Shown here: positions 28,139-37,472 of the stretch, in pieces
How the letters are laid out: each line of letters begins with the position of its first letter
How positions within the stretch are numbered: position 1 is the first letter of the stretch
Notes under the pieces: generated by a model
What the model was told of the DNA's origin: nothing
The model's input: only the letters and a program-made list of their open reading frames with translations
The model's database searches: none
Translations under genes and position numbers: made by a program
From: Thaumasiovibrio sp047250365
GTDB lineage: Bacteria > Pseudomonadota > Gammaproteobacteria > Enterobacterales > Vibrionaceae
Direction of reading: 5' to 3'
Assembly (NCBI RefSeq): GCF_047250365.1
Contig: NZ_JBLBVL010000017.1
Coordinates: 1-64,000, forward strand
DNA length: 64,000 nucleotides

Positions 28139-28780
28139 TTACGAACGAAGGTGATCCGCTTTAACCAACATAGTAAGACCATTAGTCAAACGGACTCGTA
28201 CTTCGTCCTTATTAACTTCAACAATGGATGCAGGCATATTGCCGGTACCCATATTTACGTTCACCTGCTTACCAACTTGAATTTCATCTGCTGATAGCTG
28301 ACGAGTTTCAACGACAGGTTTTTCATTTAGTTTAGTCGTTTTTTTCTTATTGTTTCTAGGTTTAGCAGAATTTGCACGAACTTTCTGCTCTTTTTTATCT
28401 TGAGCTGCTGCTTTTTTCTCTTTCACTGCCTGCTCTTTGCGACGCTCACGTACACGGGCCTTACTTTCAGCCAATGCTTGCTTCGCATGCTCAACGTGTT
28501 CTTGCTCTAGCTCGTCACCTTCAACACCATCAAGATCAATACGTTTCGCGCCGACTTTTACCCCGTGTAGGTAACGCCATGAAGAAGTGTACTGGCGAAG
28601 TGCTGCACGTAACTGTGTTTTACTTACTTTAGGGTCGTCATTTAAACGCTCTGCCAAGTCTTGGAAGATACCAATTTTCAGAGGTTTTGCTTCGCCTTCC
28701 AGCGTGAAACATTTAGGGAAACGTTCAGCAATATACGCGATAATTTCTTTGCTGTTCGTTAGCTTTTCAGTGTTATCCAT
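28139..28780 (-). CDS. proQ: RNA chaperone ProQ
   Basis: ProQ is a FinO-domain RNA chaperone that binds many small RNAs and mRNA 3' ends; in E. coli it was first linked to ProP osmoregulation. The 213-residue protein has the FinO domain (about residues 1-120, with FPKCFTLEGEAKPLKIGIF), a basic linker rich in K, R and A, and a C-terminal Tudor-like domain (KQVNVNMGTGNMPASIVEV). ATG 28780 is chosen because the family begins MxNxxKL; an upstream start would add 15 unrelated residues. Confidence 0.95.
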   Translation of the reverse strand: MDNTEKLTNSKEIIAYIAERFPKCFTLEGEAKPLKIGIFQDLAERLNDDPKVSKTQLRAALRQYTSSWRYLHGVKVGAKRIDLDGVEGDELEQEHVEHAKQALAESKARVRERRKEQAVKEKKAAAQDKKEQKVRANSAKPRNNKKKTTKLNEKPVVETRQLSADEIQVGKQVNVNMGTGNMPASIVEVNKDEVRVRLTNGLTMLVKADHLRS

Positions 28781-28887
28781 GAATATTCTCAAAAGGTGCA
28801 AACTAAACGCTTGCAGGTTGTACAATACAAAATATGATGCTGGCTATTATAGTGTGCTCTATACGAAAAACCACCTTTGAATCGACG

Positions 28888-29346
28888 TTAGAGATGTTTT
28901 TGTACAGTTTCAATGAAATATACCAAGCCAATCTCATCCTCTTGACCAAATCTTGACAATTCGGGACTATCAATATCCAAGACACCAATGCATTGCTCAT
29001 TGACATAAAGTGGGATGACTATTTCGGAATTACTCGCAGCATCACAAGCAATATGACCATCAAACTGATGCACATCATCAATTCTTTGCACACTCTTACT
29101 CGACACTGCAGTACCACATACACCTTTGCCGACAGGAATTTTAATACACGCAGGCTTCCCTTGAAACGGGCCAAGCTCCAACATGTCACCCTTTAGCAAA
29201 TAGAACCCAACCCAGTTAGTACGATCTAGCGCCATATTAAGTAACGCACTTAAATTAGCTAAGTTACTAATTCGATTATCTACGCCATCAACTAGTCCTA
29301 ATGCTTGTTTCGTCAGTTGCTGATAAAAGCTAGACACCTTTCCCAT
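28888..29346 (-). CDS. msrC: free methionine-(R)-sulfoxide reductase MsrC
   Basis: MsrC reduces free L-methionine-(R)-sulfoxide with thioredoxin as electron donor. The 152-residue GAF-domain protein keeps the three conserved cysteines with exact family spacing: the cysteine in KPACIKI, another 10 residues on in KGVCGTA, and the catalytic one 24 residues further in HIACDAAS. E. coli YebR has the same spacing (84, 94, 118). It lies next to proQ and divergent from letA, the arrangement seen in E. coli (yebR-yebS). Confidence 0.9.
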   Translation of the reverse strand: MGKVSSFYQQLTKQALGLVDGVDNRISNLANLSALLNMALDRTNWVGFYLLKGDMLELGPFQGKPACIKIPVGKGVCGTAVSSKSVQRIDDVHQFDGHIACDAASNSEIVIPLYVNEQCIGVLDIDSPELSRFGQEDEIGLVYFIETVQKHL

Positions 29347-29548
29347 ACGCTTCTCTTACTTCCCTTACCCGTTACTCTAACCACGTAAACCAGAAGTACT
29401 TAGCCTACAGGAATCAAAATGAAAGCATAAGGCATTTATCAAACAACGCCCGGTGGTTAGACCTGCTATTGGACTATTTTTGTAACACATTGAGACTAAA
29501 TGGTTTTATACTACATGCATTACGGTTATTACGAAGCGATTTAATACT

Positions 29549-30757
29549 GTGCCATGGTTAAAGCAACAAACCATTATATGTACTGGTTGTAACATGACAC
29601 TGACTCAACGCCAGATGGATGAACAGCTCAGTAGCTACTGTCCACGTTGTGAAACTCAATTGCATAAAGGAGGCGTTCTTTCACTTAATGCCGAACTGGC
29701 AATTGTTTTTGCCTGTTTAATATTATTGGTTCCTCTCCATGTTTTTCCTTTAATTACGATAAATCTCTTCGACGTTGATATCCCAGCGACTTTATTAGAT
29801 GGCGTAAAACAACTCTTTGATAGTGGCTCGCCTTTGGTCGCTGGGCTGGTTTTCTTTTGCGGTTCTTTAGCGCCAACACTTTTCATTTTGATAACACTGG
29901 CCATTCATCTCAGCTTAAAGAAAGAACATTTCGTTATCTTTTCATCCGCCATGCGTGCAAGAAAGTTACTAATGCCTTGGGTAATGATAGATGTCTACCT
30001 GGTCAGCCTCGCTGTTTCCTGTTTTAAAATTCGTGACTATGCCAGCATTCAATTTGATGTCGCACTATACGCACTAGTTACAGCGCAGATTTTACTGATC
30101 CTATTACTGAGCCGGACGCACAATCAACGCTATTGGCATGCGTGGGCACCGTTAAATCATAATGAAGGACGCTTATCAACATCGCTTGTTCATTGCAGTA
30201 ACTGTGAACTAACTCAACGTATTACTGCTGATTGCATTCGCTGCAAACGCAAAATAACGAAACCCAACACACTGAGCCTACAACGCTGTTGGGCTTACTT
30301 GATCACCGCGACATGTTTTCTACTTCCAGCCAACCTTTACCCCATATCAATACTGATCACGAATGGGCAACAATTAGAAGACACTATCCTCTCTGGGATT
30401 TTATCCCTCATTCGCAGTGATATGACGTTTATCGCTGCGATTATTTTTACCGCCAGTATACTGGTACCACTGCTTAAAGTTATCGTTCTGTTTTACCTAT
30501 TACTCTGCATCCATTTCAAAAGCCAACGTTGGCTCTTGCTACGTATGAAGCTACATCGCATCGTGCATTGGATAGGCAAATGGTCCGTACTCGATCTTTT
30601 CGTTATCGCTATCATGATGACATTATTAGATCGAGGTCAGCTACTCGATTTTACACCAGGACCAGGCGCAATCGCCTTTGCCGTGGTGGTAGTAACAACC
30701 ATGCTTGCAACTGAAGCCTTAGACTCTCGTTTATTTTGGATTCGCCATGAACAATGA
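29549..30757 (+). CDS. letA: LetA/PqiA-family inner-membrane protein (YebS)
   Basis: LetA works with the MCE tunnel protein LetB in lipid movement across the envelope. The 402-residue protein has two PqiA units, each with a zinc ribbon (ICTGCNMT...YCPRC near residues 10-35; HCSNCELT...CIRC near 217-235) followed by about four membrane helices. The GTG start at 29549 is needed to include the first CxxC. The last 11 bases overlap letB, so the pair is translationally coupled. Confidence 0.92.
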   Translation: MPWLKQQTIICTGCNMTLTQRQMDEQLSSYCPRCETQLHKGGVLSLNAELAIVFACLILLVPLHVFPLITINLFDVDIPATLLDGVKQLFDSGSPLVAGLVFFCGSLAPTLFILITLAIHLSLKKEHFVIFSSAMRARKLLMPWVMIDVYLVSLAVSCFKIRDYASIQFDVALYALVTAQILLILLLSRTHNQRYWHAWAPLNHNEGRLSTSLVHCSNCELTQRITADCIRCKRKITKPNTLSLQRCWAYLITATCFLLPANLYPISILITNGQQLEDTILSGILSLIRSDMTFIAAIIFTASILVPLLKVIVLFYLLLCIHFKSQRWLLLRMKLHRIVHWIGKWSVLDLFVIAIMMTLLDRGQLLDFTPGPGAIAFAVVVVTTMLATEALDSRLFWIRHEQ

Positions 30758-33353
30758 TCAGCACCCAAACACCGACATTCGTAATGACCGCTCGATATCT
30801 CCTCTCTGGATATTGCCTCTTCTCTCATTGGTGCTAGCAGCATGGTTAATTTATGGCGCAATTAATGATGCAGGTACACGAATCACCATTGAATTTAAAT
30901 CAGCTCAAGGGCTAACCCCTGGCCGAACGCCAATAAAGTACAAAGGCTTAGATATTGGTATGGTGAAAAAAGTCGCCCTAGCTGAAAATATGAACGGCAT
31001 CTCCGTTGTTGCTGATATTTATCCCAATGCTCAACATACACTGCGCGATGACACACTCTTTTGGTTAGTTAAACCACAAGCAACCATAGAAGGCATCAGT
31101 GGGCTTGATGCGCTAGTAGCGGGTAACTATATTGCACTGCAGCCAGGCCAAGCCGCTAATCAAGCAACGCTATTTAAAGCTCTCGATAACGCGCCGATTG
31201 ATGTCACTGAAGGTCTACCGATCAGGCTAACTACAGACAACCTTAAAGGCATCACTAATGGATCTAAAATCTATTATCGCCGCATCCCCGTTGGCGCGGT
31301 ACATCACCATCGACTAAGCGAAGATAATCAATCGGTGGTCATAGATGCAGTCATACATTCACCTTATGAAGATCTCGTAAAAGAAAACTCTCACTTTTGG
31401 AATATTAGTGGTATCTCTACACAAATTGATACCGCTGGAATAGATATTAAACTGGAAGGACTCTCAGCTTTAGTGCTCGGTGGGATTGCTTTTGACTCCC
31501 CCCCTAACGGCAAGGGTGCAACGGACTCAACCTTTGTGCTCTACCCTGATATTCAAGCCGCAGGAAGAGGCGTCAGCATCTCTATCGAACTGCCTCAAGG
31601 GCGTCAGGTTAAGCAAGATACTATCGTCTATCAAAACGTTCCTATTGGCAAATTGACTGAGCGACGTTTTAATCCCGTTTCCAACCATGTTGTCGCAAAC
31701 GGCGTTATTGATGCAGAGTTTTCTCACCTGTTAACCAATAACAGTTATTTCTTAATTGAAGAAGCTGAGTTGTCATTTCAGCACTCAAAAAATATCAGTA
31801 ATCTGATTTTTGGTGATTTTCTGCACCTTATCGCTAGTGAAAATGAAGGTGAACCGAGCACCCATTTTATCGCAGCATCACACGAAGACTTGTTCTTTGA
31901 TAACCCAGAACATATTGAAGTTACACTCTACTCAGACAACACCTTTGGTGTCAGCAGAGGCACTGCTGTAAAGCATCGCGGTATTAACGTCGGTCAAGTC
32001 AAGAGCAGTCATCTGGATAATAATCGCATTAAAACAGTATTGGTCATCGATAACCGCTATGCGCACTTGCTAAGAAAAGATAACCAATTTTACGTTGATA
32101 GCGGATTACAAGCTTCACTAACCGCAGATGGCGTAAATGTTGACATACTTCCTTTTCATCGCCTTATTCAGGTTTCTCTCTCCTTTACATCAAAAGGAGC
32201 TCAGGGGCTTGCTGCACACTATCAACTCTATCCAACCAAGCAAGCTGCGACGACAGCATCAAACAATCAATATGGTACGACGCGCTATCAAGTTATTCAT
32301 AAAAAAAAGCCGGGATTTGATGCGGGCAGCCCTGTTTTTTACCGAGACATTAAAGTTGGGAAAATCAGCGAATATGTGGTGAATGGTGACAACGTTATTA
32401 TTTCTCTCGATATCAATAATGCCTATACCTACCTAATTGATGACCAAACGATCTTCTGGAACTACTCTGGTGTCACGATTAATGCAGGCTTAACTGGCTT
32501 TAATATTGAAGCTGGCCCTGTACAAACCTTATTAAATGGCGGAATTGCATTTGATAAACACCCTAATACACAAAACAAACAGCAAGGCTACTTCCGGCTA
32601 TTTGATACTGAACAGCAAGCCAGACAAGCAGGGATTGAAATCACCTTTACTGCACAGGATGGTAAGGCGATATCCCGCTCAACACCGATTCGCTACCACG
32701 GCGTCACCGTGGGAGAAGTACTCCATGTTGAACCCAATTTTGCACAAGGAAATATTCAAATCAACGCCACCATCTACCCTGAATACAGTAAAACCGTGGC
32801 ACAAAAGGATAGTTATTTTTGGCTGGTAAAACCAAAACTCAGCCTCACTCAGTCTGAAAACCTGGAATCTTTACTCACCACCTATATCGCTGTACAGCCC
32901 GGCAGTTCAGGAGACAGTGCACAACAATTTCAACTCAACGAAAGAGCCTATCAGCAAAAAGGGGTTTCTTTGAATTTACAAGCGCACAGCACCTATGACA
33001 TTAGTATTGGTTCACCGGTACTTTATCGGCAGCTACAAGTTGGCGAAGTAAGCAGTGTCGAACTTGGTCAGCTATCTGATCGCATTGATATCGGCATTAC
33101 GATTTATACCCCTTACCAACACTTGGTAAGAAGCAATACTCGCTTCTGGAATCAATCCGGACTCGAAGTCAATATTGGTTTAACCGGGGCATCCGTTCAG
33201 GCGGGTACGCTCAACTCCATTATTAAAGGTGGCATCTCATTTGCTACCCCTCCGGGTCCATTAAAGGCGCAAGCAGATAACCTTAGCCCTTTCTTCCTTC
33301 ATGAAGCCGCCGATCCAACATGGATGACATGGAACCCAGCCATTCCTCGTTAA
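30747..33353 (+). CDS. letB: MCE-domain tunnel protein LetB (YebT)
   Basis: LetB forms a hexameric tube spanning the periplasm for lipid transport. The 868-residue protein has one N-terminal membrane anchor (about residues 20-40) and seven MCE domains, each recognisable by a G-x-P-(I/V)-x-Y/H-(K/R)-x-(I/V)-x-VG element, for example TPIKYKGLDIG, SKIYYRRIPVG, TIVYQNVPIG, TAVKHRGINVG, SPVFYRDIKVG, TPIRYHGVTVG and SPVLYRQLQVG. Seven domains and length equal E. coli YebT. The start overlaps letA by 11 bases. Confidence 0.94.
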   Translation: MNNDQHPNTDIRNDRSISPLWILPLLSLVLAAWLIYGAINDAGTRITIEFKSAQGLTPGRTPIKYKGLDIGMVKKVALAENMNGISVVADIYPNAQHTLRDDTLFWLVKPQATIEGISGLDALVAGNYIALQPGQAANQATLFKALDNAPIDVTEGLPIRLTTDNLKGITNGSKIYYRRIPVGAVHHHRLSEDNQSVVIDAVIHSPYEDLVKENSHFWNISGISTQIDTAGIDIKLEGLSALVLGGIAFDSPPNGKGATDSTFVLYPDIQAAGRGVSISIELPQGRQVKQDTIVYQNVPIGKLTERRFNPVSNHVVANGVIDAEFSHLLTNNSYFLIEEAELSFQHSKNISNLIFGDFLHLIASENEGEPSTHFIAASHEDLFFDNPEHIEVTLYSDNTFGVSRGTAVKHRGINVGQVKSSHLDNNRIKTVLVIDNRYAHLLRKDNQFYVDSGLQASLTADGVNVDILPFHRLIQVSLSFTSKGAQGLAAHYQLYPTKQAATTASNNQYGTTRYQVIHKKKPGFDAGSPVFYRDIKVGKISEYVVNGDNVIISLDINNAYTYLIDDQTIFWNYSGVTINAGLTGFNIEAGPVQTLLNGGIAFDKHPNTQNKQQGYFRLFDTEQQARQAGIEITFTAQDGKAISRSTPIRYHGVTVGEVLHVEPNFAQGNIQINATIYPEYSKTVAQKDSYFWLVKPKLSLTQSENLESLLTTYIAVQPGSSGDSAQQFQLNERAYQQKGVSLNLQAHSTYDISIGSPVLYRQLQVGEVSSVELGQLSDRIDIGITIYTPYQHLVRSNTRFWNQSGLEVNIGLTGASVQAGTLNSIIKGGISFATPPGPLKAQADNLSPFFLHEAADPTWMTWNPAIPR

Positions 33354-33367
33354 ACAACAATATTGGA

Positions 33368-33395
33368 ACGCTTCTGTACGTTGGTACGGAAGCGT
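33368..33395. other. strong hairpin between letB and rsmF
   Basis: A 12-base stem (33368-33379 with 33384-33395, one G-T pair) with a GTTG loop lies 14 bases after the letB stop codon. There is no T tract, so it may be a transcript-stabilising hairpin or attenuator instead of a classical terminator. Confidence 0.5.
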
Positions 33396-33501
33396 CGGAT
33401 GCTCAGCAAGTCATTTAGCAGCTTGATAGTATAGGTAAACATATTAATTGTAATTCTGTGTGCTAAAATCGGCCTATTCAATACTAGCCGAGCACTTAAT
33501 T

Positions 33502-34929
33502 TTGCATAGCAATATCCACATTCCCCAGTGTTACATCGATACACTCTCAACAACGCTGCCCGATAACATCGCTTTAAATGATGTGCTCGATGCATGTCGT
33601 CGTCCGCTGAGAAAAAGCATAAGAGTGAATACATTAAAGGTCTCAGTTAAACAGTTTTTACAGCGAGCTGTTGAAAAAAACTGGGCTCTCATTCCTGTGC
33701 CTTGGTGCAATGAGGGATTCTGGATAGATTGTGATGAGTCGATAACGCCGCTTGGTAACTCAGCGGAGCATTTAGCTGGTTGGTTCTATATTCAAGAGGC
33801 CAGCTCAATGATGCCGGTTACCGCATTATTGTTCGATAATGACAATTTGGATGTCGTTCTAGACATGGCTGCGGCACCCGGTTCGAAAACAACCCAGCTT
33901 GCCAGCGCCATGCAACAACGTGGTGTGCTGATTGCCAACGAGTATGCTGCAAGCAGGATTAAAGTATTAGCTGCAAATATTCAACGATGCGGCATTTTTA
34001 ATGCTGCTCTTACCCATTTCGATGCCAACATTTTTGGTGAATGGCTCCCAGAAAGTTTCGACTCAATCTTGCTTGATGCACCATGCTCTGGTGAAGGTGC
34101 GATGCGCAAAGATGAGCACGCTATGAAAAACTGGACATTGCAATCTGTGAAAGAGATTGCCAGTGTTCAGAAAAACCTGATAGAGAGTGCTTTCCATGCG
34201 CTTAAGCCCGGCGGAACGCTCGTCTATTCAACCTGCACATTAAATCACTATGAAAACCAGCAGGTCTGTGAACACCTGCTAGCCACTTTTGGTGACGCCG
34301 TCACAATTGAGCCACTCGATAGTCTATTCGATGGTGCTGCACAATGCATCACCCCAGAAGGCTATTTGCACGTTTACCCCCACGTTTATGATACCGAAGG
34401 CTTCTTTGTCGCCCGATTCAAAAAATGCACTGCGACCCCCCTGCCTGCTTTGAAAACGAAAAAAGGCAAGTTCCCGTTTACAGCACTAGAAACAAAACAT
34501 CAGGACACAGTACAAGCACAATTATCACACGATCTTAAGCTGACATTACCAGCTGATAGTCAATTGTGGGTTCGAGACAGAGAGCTGTGGTTATTCCCTA
34601 AAGCAATCAATTCAATAATAAACAAAATCCGTTATCAGCGAATCGGCGTTAAGCTCGGTGAACAACACAAAAAAGGCGTACGTTGGCAACACGAAGGTAT
34701 TCTTGCTCTCGCTACCATTCAAGATGTTGAGGCATTGTCACTCACGGCTGAGCTAGCCAAGGAATGGTACATGGGTCGAGATGTGCGCCCTGACCTTGAG
34801 AGCGGCAAAGGCGATGTATTAGTCAGCTATAAAGACATGGTGATCGGACTAGGAAAATGGGTTGGGTCCCGTATAAAGAATGGTTTACCGCGAGACCAAG
34901 TCAGAGATACGAACTTATTCTCTGAGTGA
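33502..34929 (+). CDS. rsmF: 16S rRNA m5C1407 methyltransferase RsmF
   Basis: RsmF (YebU) methylates C1407 of 16S rRNA. The 475-residue protein has the Nop2/Sun Rossmann domain with the SAM motif DMAAAPGSKTTQ, the first cysteine in LLDAPCSGEGAMRKD and the catalytic cysteine in YSTCTLNHYENQ, then a PUA-like C-terminal region. I choose TTG 33502 because the family starts just before the IHIPQCYID-type segment; a GTG at 33460 would add 14 residues. It follows letB as in E. coli. A perfect matS sequence lies within the coding region. Confidence 0.92.
   Translation: MHSNIHIPQCYIDTLSTTLPDNIALNDVLDACRRPLRKSIRVNTLKVSVKQFLQRAVEKNWALIPVPWCNEGFWIDCDESITPLGNSAEHLAGWFYIQEASSMMPVTALLFDNDNLDVVLDMAAAPGSKTTQLASAMQQRGVLIANEYAASRIKVLAANIQRCGIFNAALTHFDANIFGEWLPESFDSILLDAPCSGEGAMRKDEHAMKNWTLQSVKEIASVQKNLIESAFHALKPGGTLVYSTCTLNHYENQQVCEHLLATFGDAVTIEPLDSLFDGAAQCITPEGYLHVYPHVYDTEGFFVARFKKCTATPLPALKTKKGKFPFTALETKHQDTVQAQLSHDLKLTLPADSQLWVRDRELWLFPKAINSIINKIRYQRIGVKLGEQHKKGVRWQHEGILALATIQDVEALSLTAELAKEWYMGRDVRPDLESGKGDVLVSYKDMVIGLGKWVGSRIKNGLPRDQVRDTNLFSE
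34292..34304. promoter_or_regulatory. matS site (MatP binding)
   Basis: GTGACGCCGTCAC matches the 13-base matS consensus GTGACRNYGTCAC at every position. It lies inside rsmF. MatP, encoded at 5408-5857, binds such sites to organise the Ter macrodomain. A perfect match is unlikely by chance in 64 kb (my estimate is of the order of 1-2 percent). Confidence 0.8.
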
Positions 34930-35039
34930 GAATAATTAAAATAACTATTTTAATTATCAATAATGGAAAGTTACGCTGATTGTACTATAGTCTCTAGTAT
35001 GAAAAGTTAGCGCAAGGCTCGTAAAGAGCCATTCCCCTA

Positions 35040-35075
35040 AGCCCGAGACAGGAGTCGTTTCGGGCTATTTTTTTG
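35040..35075 (+). terminator. rho-independent terminator downstream of rsmF
   Basis: The stem AGCCCGA/TCGGGCT (35040-35046 with 35060-35066), with an inner GAC/GTC pairing, is followed by ATTTTTTTG. It lies about 110 bases after the rsmF stop codon and may serve rsmF or a short separate transcript. Confidence 0.8.
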
Positions 35076-35170
35076 TCTAACTTCCACAATCTTCTGTGTC
35101 TTTCAGGCAACAAGTCGAAGCGAATAGTTAACGCCTCGACTGACTGAGCTAACCTAAACTGAGCGCTATT

Positions 35171-36466
35171 CTAGAAGTGCCACTGTAGGTAGACTGTGTT
35201 GTAATTGCTTCCGCCTTTAATGCGACCAAACTGCGATGCTGACTCAAAAATGGCAGAGCGATGATGTAAGCTATACCCCAACCAAAGTGGATTCAAATCC
35301 GATTTATTTAGTATGCTTCCTACATTGACATCAATAGACATATCTAAATAATTCAGTAATTTACTTGGCTTATAACCTTTTTTTTCCATTTCTTCACGCT
35401 CTAACTGCGTGATCTTATTAACATACGATAAGCCTTCAGCAAAACCAACACGCCACGTCACTGGCCAGTAGAATGTTTTGTATGCCTTAATCGCCAAAAC
35501 ATATTCAGCGCCCGTCGCTTGATCTGTGTTCTTGTGATGCCAAACTGCGCCAGGAGTAAGGTATATCTCAAGGGGAAAACCAAACAGATTATCAGCAATA
35601 GGTAAGCCATAAAATAGGGAGCTTAACTGGTTATTGTTCGGATCTGACTCGGTGTCACCGACAAGAATTTCACCAATATTTGATGGTGTAGCCCAGCCGT
35701 GAGCGACGCGAAAATAGGGTTGGTGTCTTAGCGATGATGCAGGTTTATTCTTATCCTTAAAGAAACCAAAACCCATGAACAGTTCAGTTTGGTAATCAGC
35801 ATCAATTAACGGACTACCGCGTGTGGCCGAATCAAAGCTTGTTACATGTGCCCCGCCGAGCAAGTAGAGATTGGAATAAACATGATAGCGCGTATCGATG
35901 CCCACCTTCGCTTCGATACCACTACCCAATTCACTTATATCGCCTGCAAAGTAGTACTGATTAAAGTCTGCGCTCTTATAACGAAGCGACATGCTGGGAT
36001 AAAATTCAAACCGCCCTGAATCTATTTCACCGCTCACACTTAGATTACTGTGCATGCGTGAACGGTTATCCCACATGAATTCAGAGGCTACCCACCAGCG
36101 ATCGTCGATGTTGTAACGCAACTGAACGCCGACATCGGCTGTATCGCCACCAAATTCGTTTTGAATTTGCTTAGGAATATCAACAAAGCGCATACGACTC
36201 AAGACATTGACTTCAGTCTCGCCATGTTTAAATAAACGCAAAGCAGCGGCCGTTCCGTCTAGCATTACGTAGTCATTCTTGTAATACAGTAACGGTAGGA
36301 AAGTAGAAACTGTATTGTCATCCGTTGCGTATGGGATAGAGGCTGTTCTTACCGTGGCAGCAATTCCCCAATCAGCTGAACGATAGTCGCTTTTCTCTTC
36401 CGCGGCCCACGTGTACGAATTAAAAACACCTAATAATAAAAGAACGCTTGATCTGACTTTTTTCAC
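35171..36466 (-). CDS. MipA/OmpV-family outer-membrane protein
   Basis: An outer-membrane beta-barrel of the MipA/OmpV superfamily. The mature part has alternating amphipathic strands with aromatic girdles and ends in an aromatic residue (LQWHF), as barrels assembled by Bam do. The signal peptide is about 20 residues (LLLLGVFNSYTWA). At about 430 residues it is longer than MipA itself. I choose GTG 36466, which gives a classic MKK-type signal start; TTG 36484 would add six residues. Substrate unknown. It is monocistronic, between rsmF and the exopolysaccharide region. Confidence 0.75.
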   Translation of the reverse strand: MKKVRSSVLLLLGVFNSYTWAAEEKSDYRSADWGIAATVRTASIPYATDDNTVSTFLPLLYYKNDYVMLDGTAAALRLFKHGETEVNVLSRMRFVDIPKQIQNEFGGDTADVGVQLRYNIDDRWWVASEFMWDNRSRMHSNLSVSGEIDSGRFEFYPSMSLRYKSADFNQYYFAGDISELGSGIEAKVGIDTRYHVYSNLYLLGGAHVTSFDSATRGSPLIDADYQTELFMGFGFFKDKNKPASSLRHQPYFRVAHGWATPSNIGEILVGDTESDPNNNQLSSLFYGLPIADNLFGFPLEIYLTPGAVWHHKNTDQATGAEYVLAIKAYKTFYWPVTWRVGFAEGLSYVNKITQLEREEMEKKGYKPSKLLNYLDMSIDVNVGSILNKSDLNPLWLGYSLHHRSAIFESASQFGRIKGGSNYNTVYLQWHF

Positions 36467-36563
36467 AAAACTAAACACTAACAAAAATAATTGTTGCTAT
36501 TTTAGCATGTAACAATGGATTTCTGTCAGCTAAGCATCAGAATTCGTTTAATAATCAATATCG

Positions 36564-37229
36564 TTATTGCGTGCAAGCACACACTTTACCCATGCTATCT
36601 GTACATTCCTGATAGCGCATTCTGCTCTCTTTTACGATCCAATCAAGTGGATGACGTACCCAAGGTTGTGGGTCTGATGGCGCAAATTCATTAATGGCGC
36701 GCGTTGCAGCGCATTGCCACCCTAACGGTGATGACTGCCGAATACAGCGAGTAATATGCCAAGCTTGTGCAACAATCGTCACCTGGCGCAGTGTTGTCAT
36801 GGTAAGGGCTTTACTGGCGACTTCAGCAGTACTCATATAAGACTCCCCTGCACTAAGTCGTATTGCCGAGAGTCGTTCAGCTAACTCTGGCGCGAGTGCT
36901 GAAACTATATCAGCAATCTCCCATTGTACTATCGCGTGAATAACACCCTGATCGAGTAGTGCAACAACCTCTTGTGCAAGAAGCGCATTGACCTCGGGTC
37001 CTGCTCCATAAGAGAAAGCCAACACAGGATTATCAAGCTTAATCTCTCCCCAAGATGAAGAGTACATGTCGTAATTATCTAGATAATGCGGCAGCTGCTT
37101 TTTCAATGTTGTTGTCAATGGCAACGACTTAGCGCTGTAATCACCAGGGGCAGCCAACTCGACTACCTTACCAGCGACAACAACGGTATTTACCTCTTTC
37201 GATATAAACGAAATGACGCTTTGTGTCAT
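36564..37229 (-). CDS. DUF218/YdcF-like protein (tentative)
   Basis: A 221-residue protein without signal peptide or membrane helices. An N-terminal strand (NTVVVAGKVVEL), a mid-region helix rich in alanine with a STAEVASKAL segment, and the VTIVAQAWHITRCIRQSSPLGW element are like the DUF218 (YdcF/ElyC) pattern in which an H-x-x-R follows a hydrophobic strand. The typical glycine-rich first loop is weak. It lies upstream of the MipA/OmpV gene on the same strand. I treat the family call as likely but not certain; no substrate can be named. Confidence 0.5.
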   Translation of the reverse strand: MTQSVISFISKEVNTVVVAGKVVELAAPGDYSAKSLPLTTTLKKQLPHYLDNYDMYSSSWGEIKLDNPVLAFSYGAGPEVNALLAQEVVALLDQGVIHAIVQWEIADIVSALAPELAERLSAIRLSAGESYMSTAEVASKALTMTTLRQVTIVAQAWHITRCIRQSSPLGWQCAATRAINEFAPSDPQPWVRHPLDWIVKESRMRYQECTDSMGKVCACTQ

Positions 37230-37404
37230 CTTACTACCTTAGTGCTACGTGAATTTACTAACTACTATTCAATCCATGCCTGCAAGCCTTGCAGATGACA
37301 ATGTCGATACGCTTTGTCTCCTCAATCGGTGTATACCTTACACCTCCTAATCTATGGTTATTTTATCTGATTAAAAAGAAGTAAACATGACAAACTATTG
37401 AGAC

Positions 37405-37438
37405 AAACAAAAAACGGCCCTTTACTAAAGGCCGTTTT
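37405..37438 (-). terminator. terminator at the end of the exopolysaccharide cluster
   Basis: The 9-base stem AAAACGGCC/GGCCGTTTT (37411-37419 with 37430-37438) is followed on the minus strand by more T residues. It lies 34 bases after the stop codon of the last glycosyltransferase gene. Confidence 0.8.
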
Positions 37439-37472
37439 GGTCTATCTCGTTAGTGTGCGCGACTAAGGTGTG

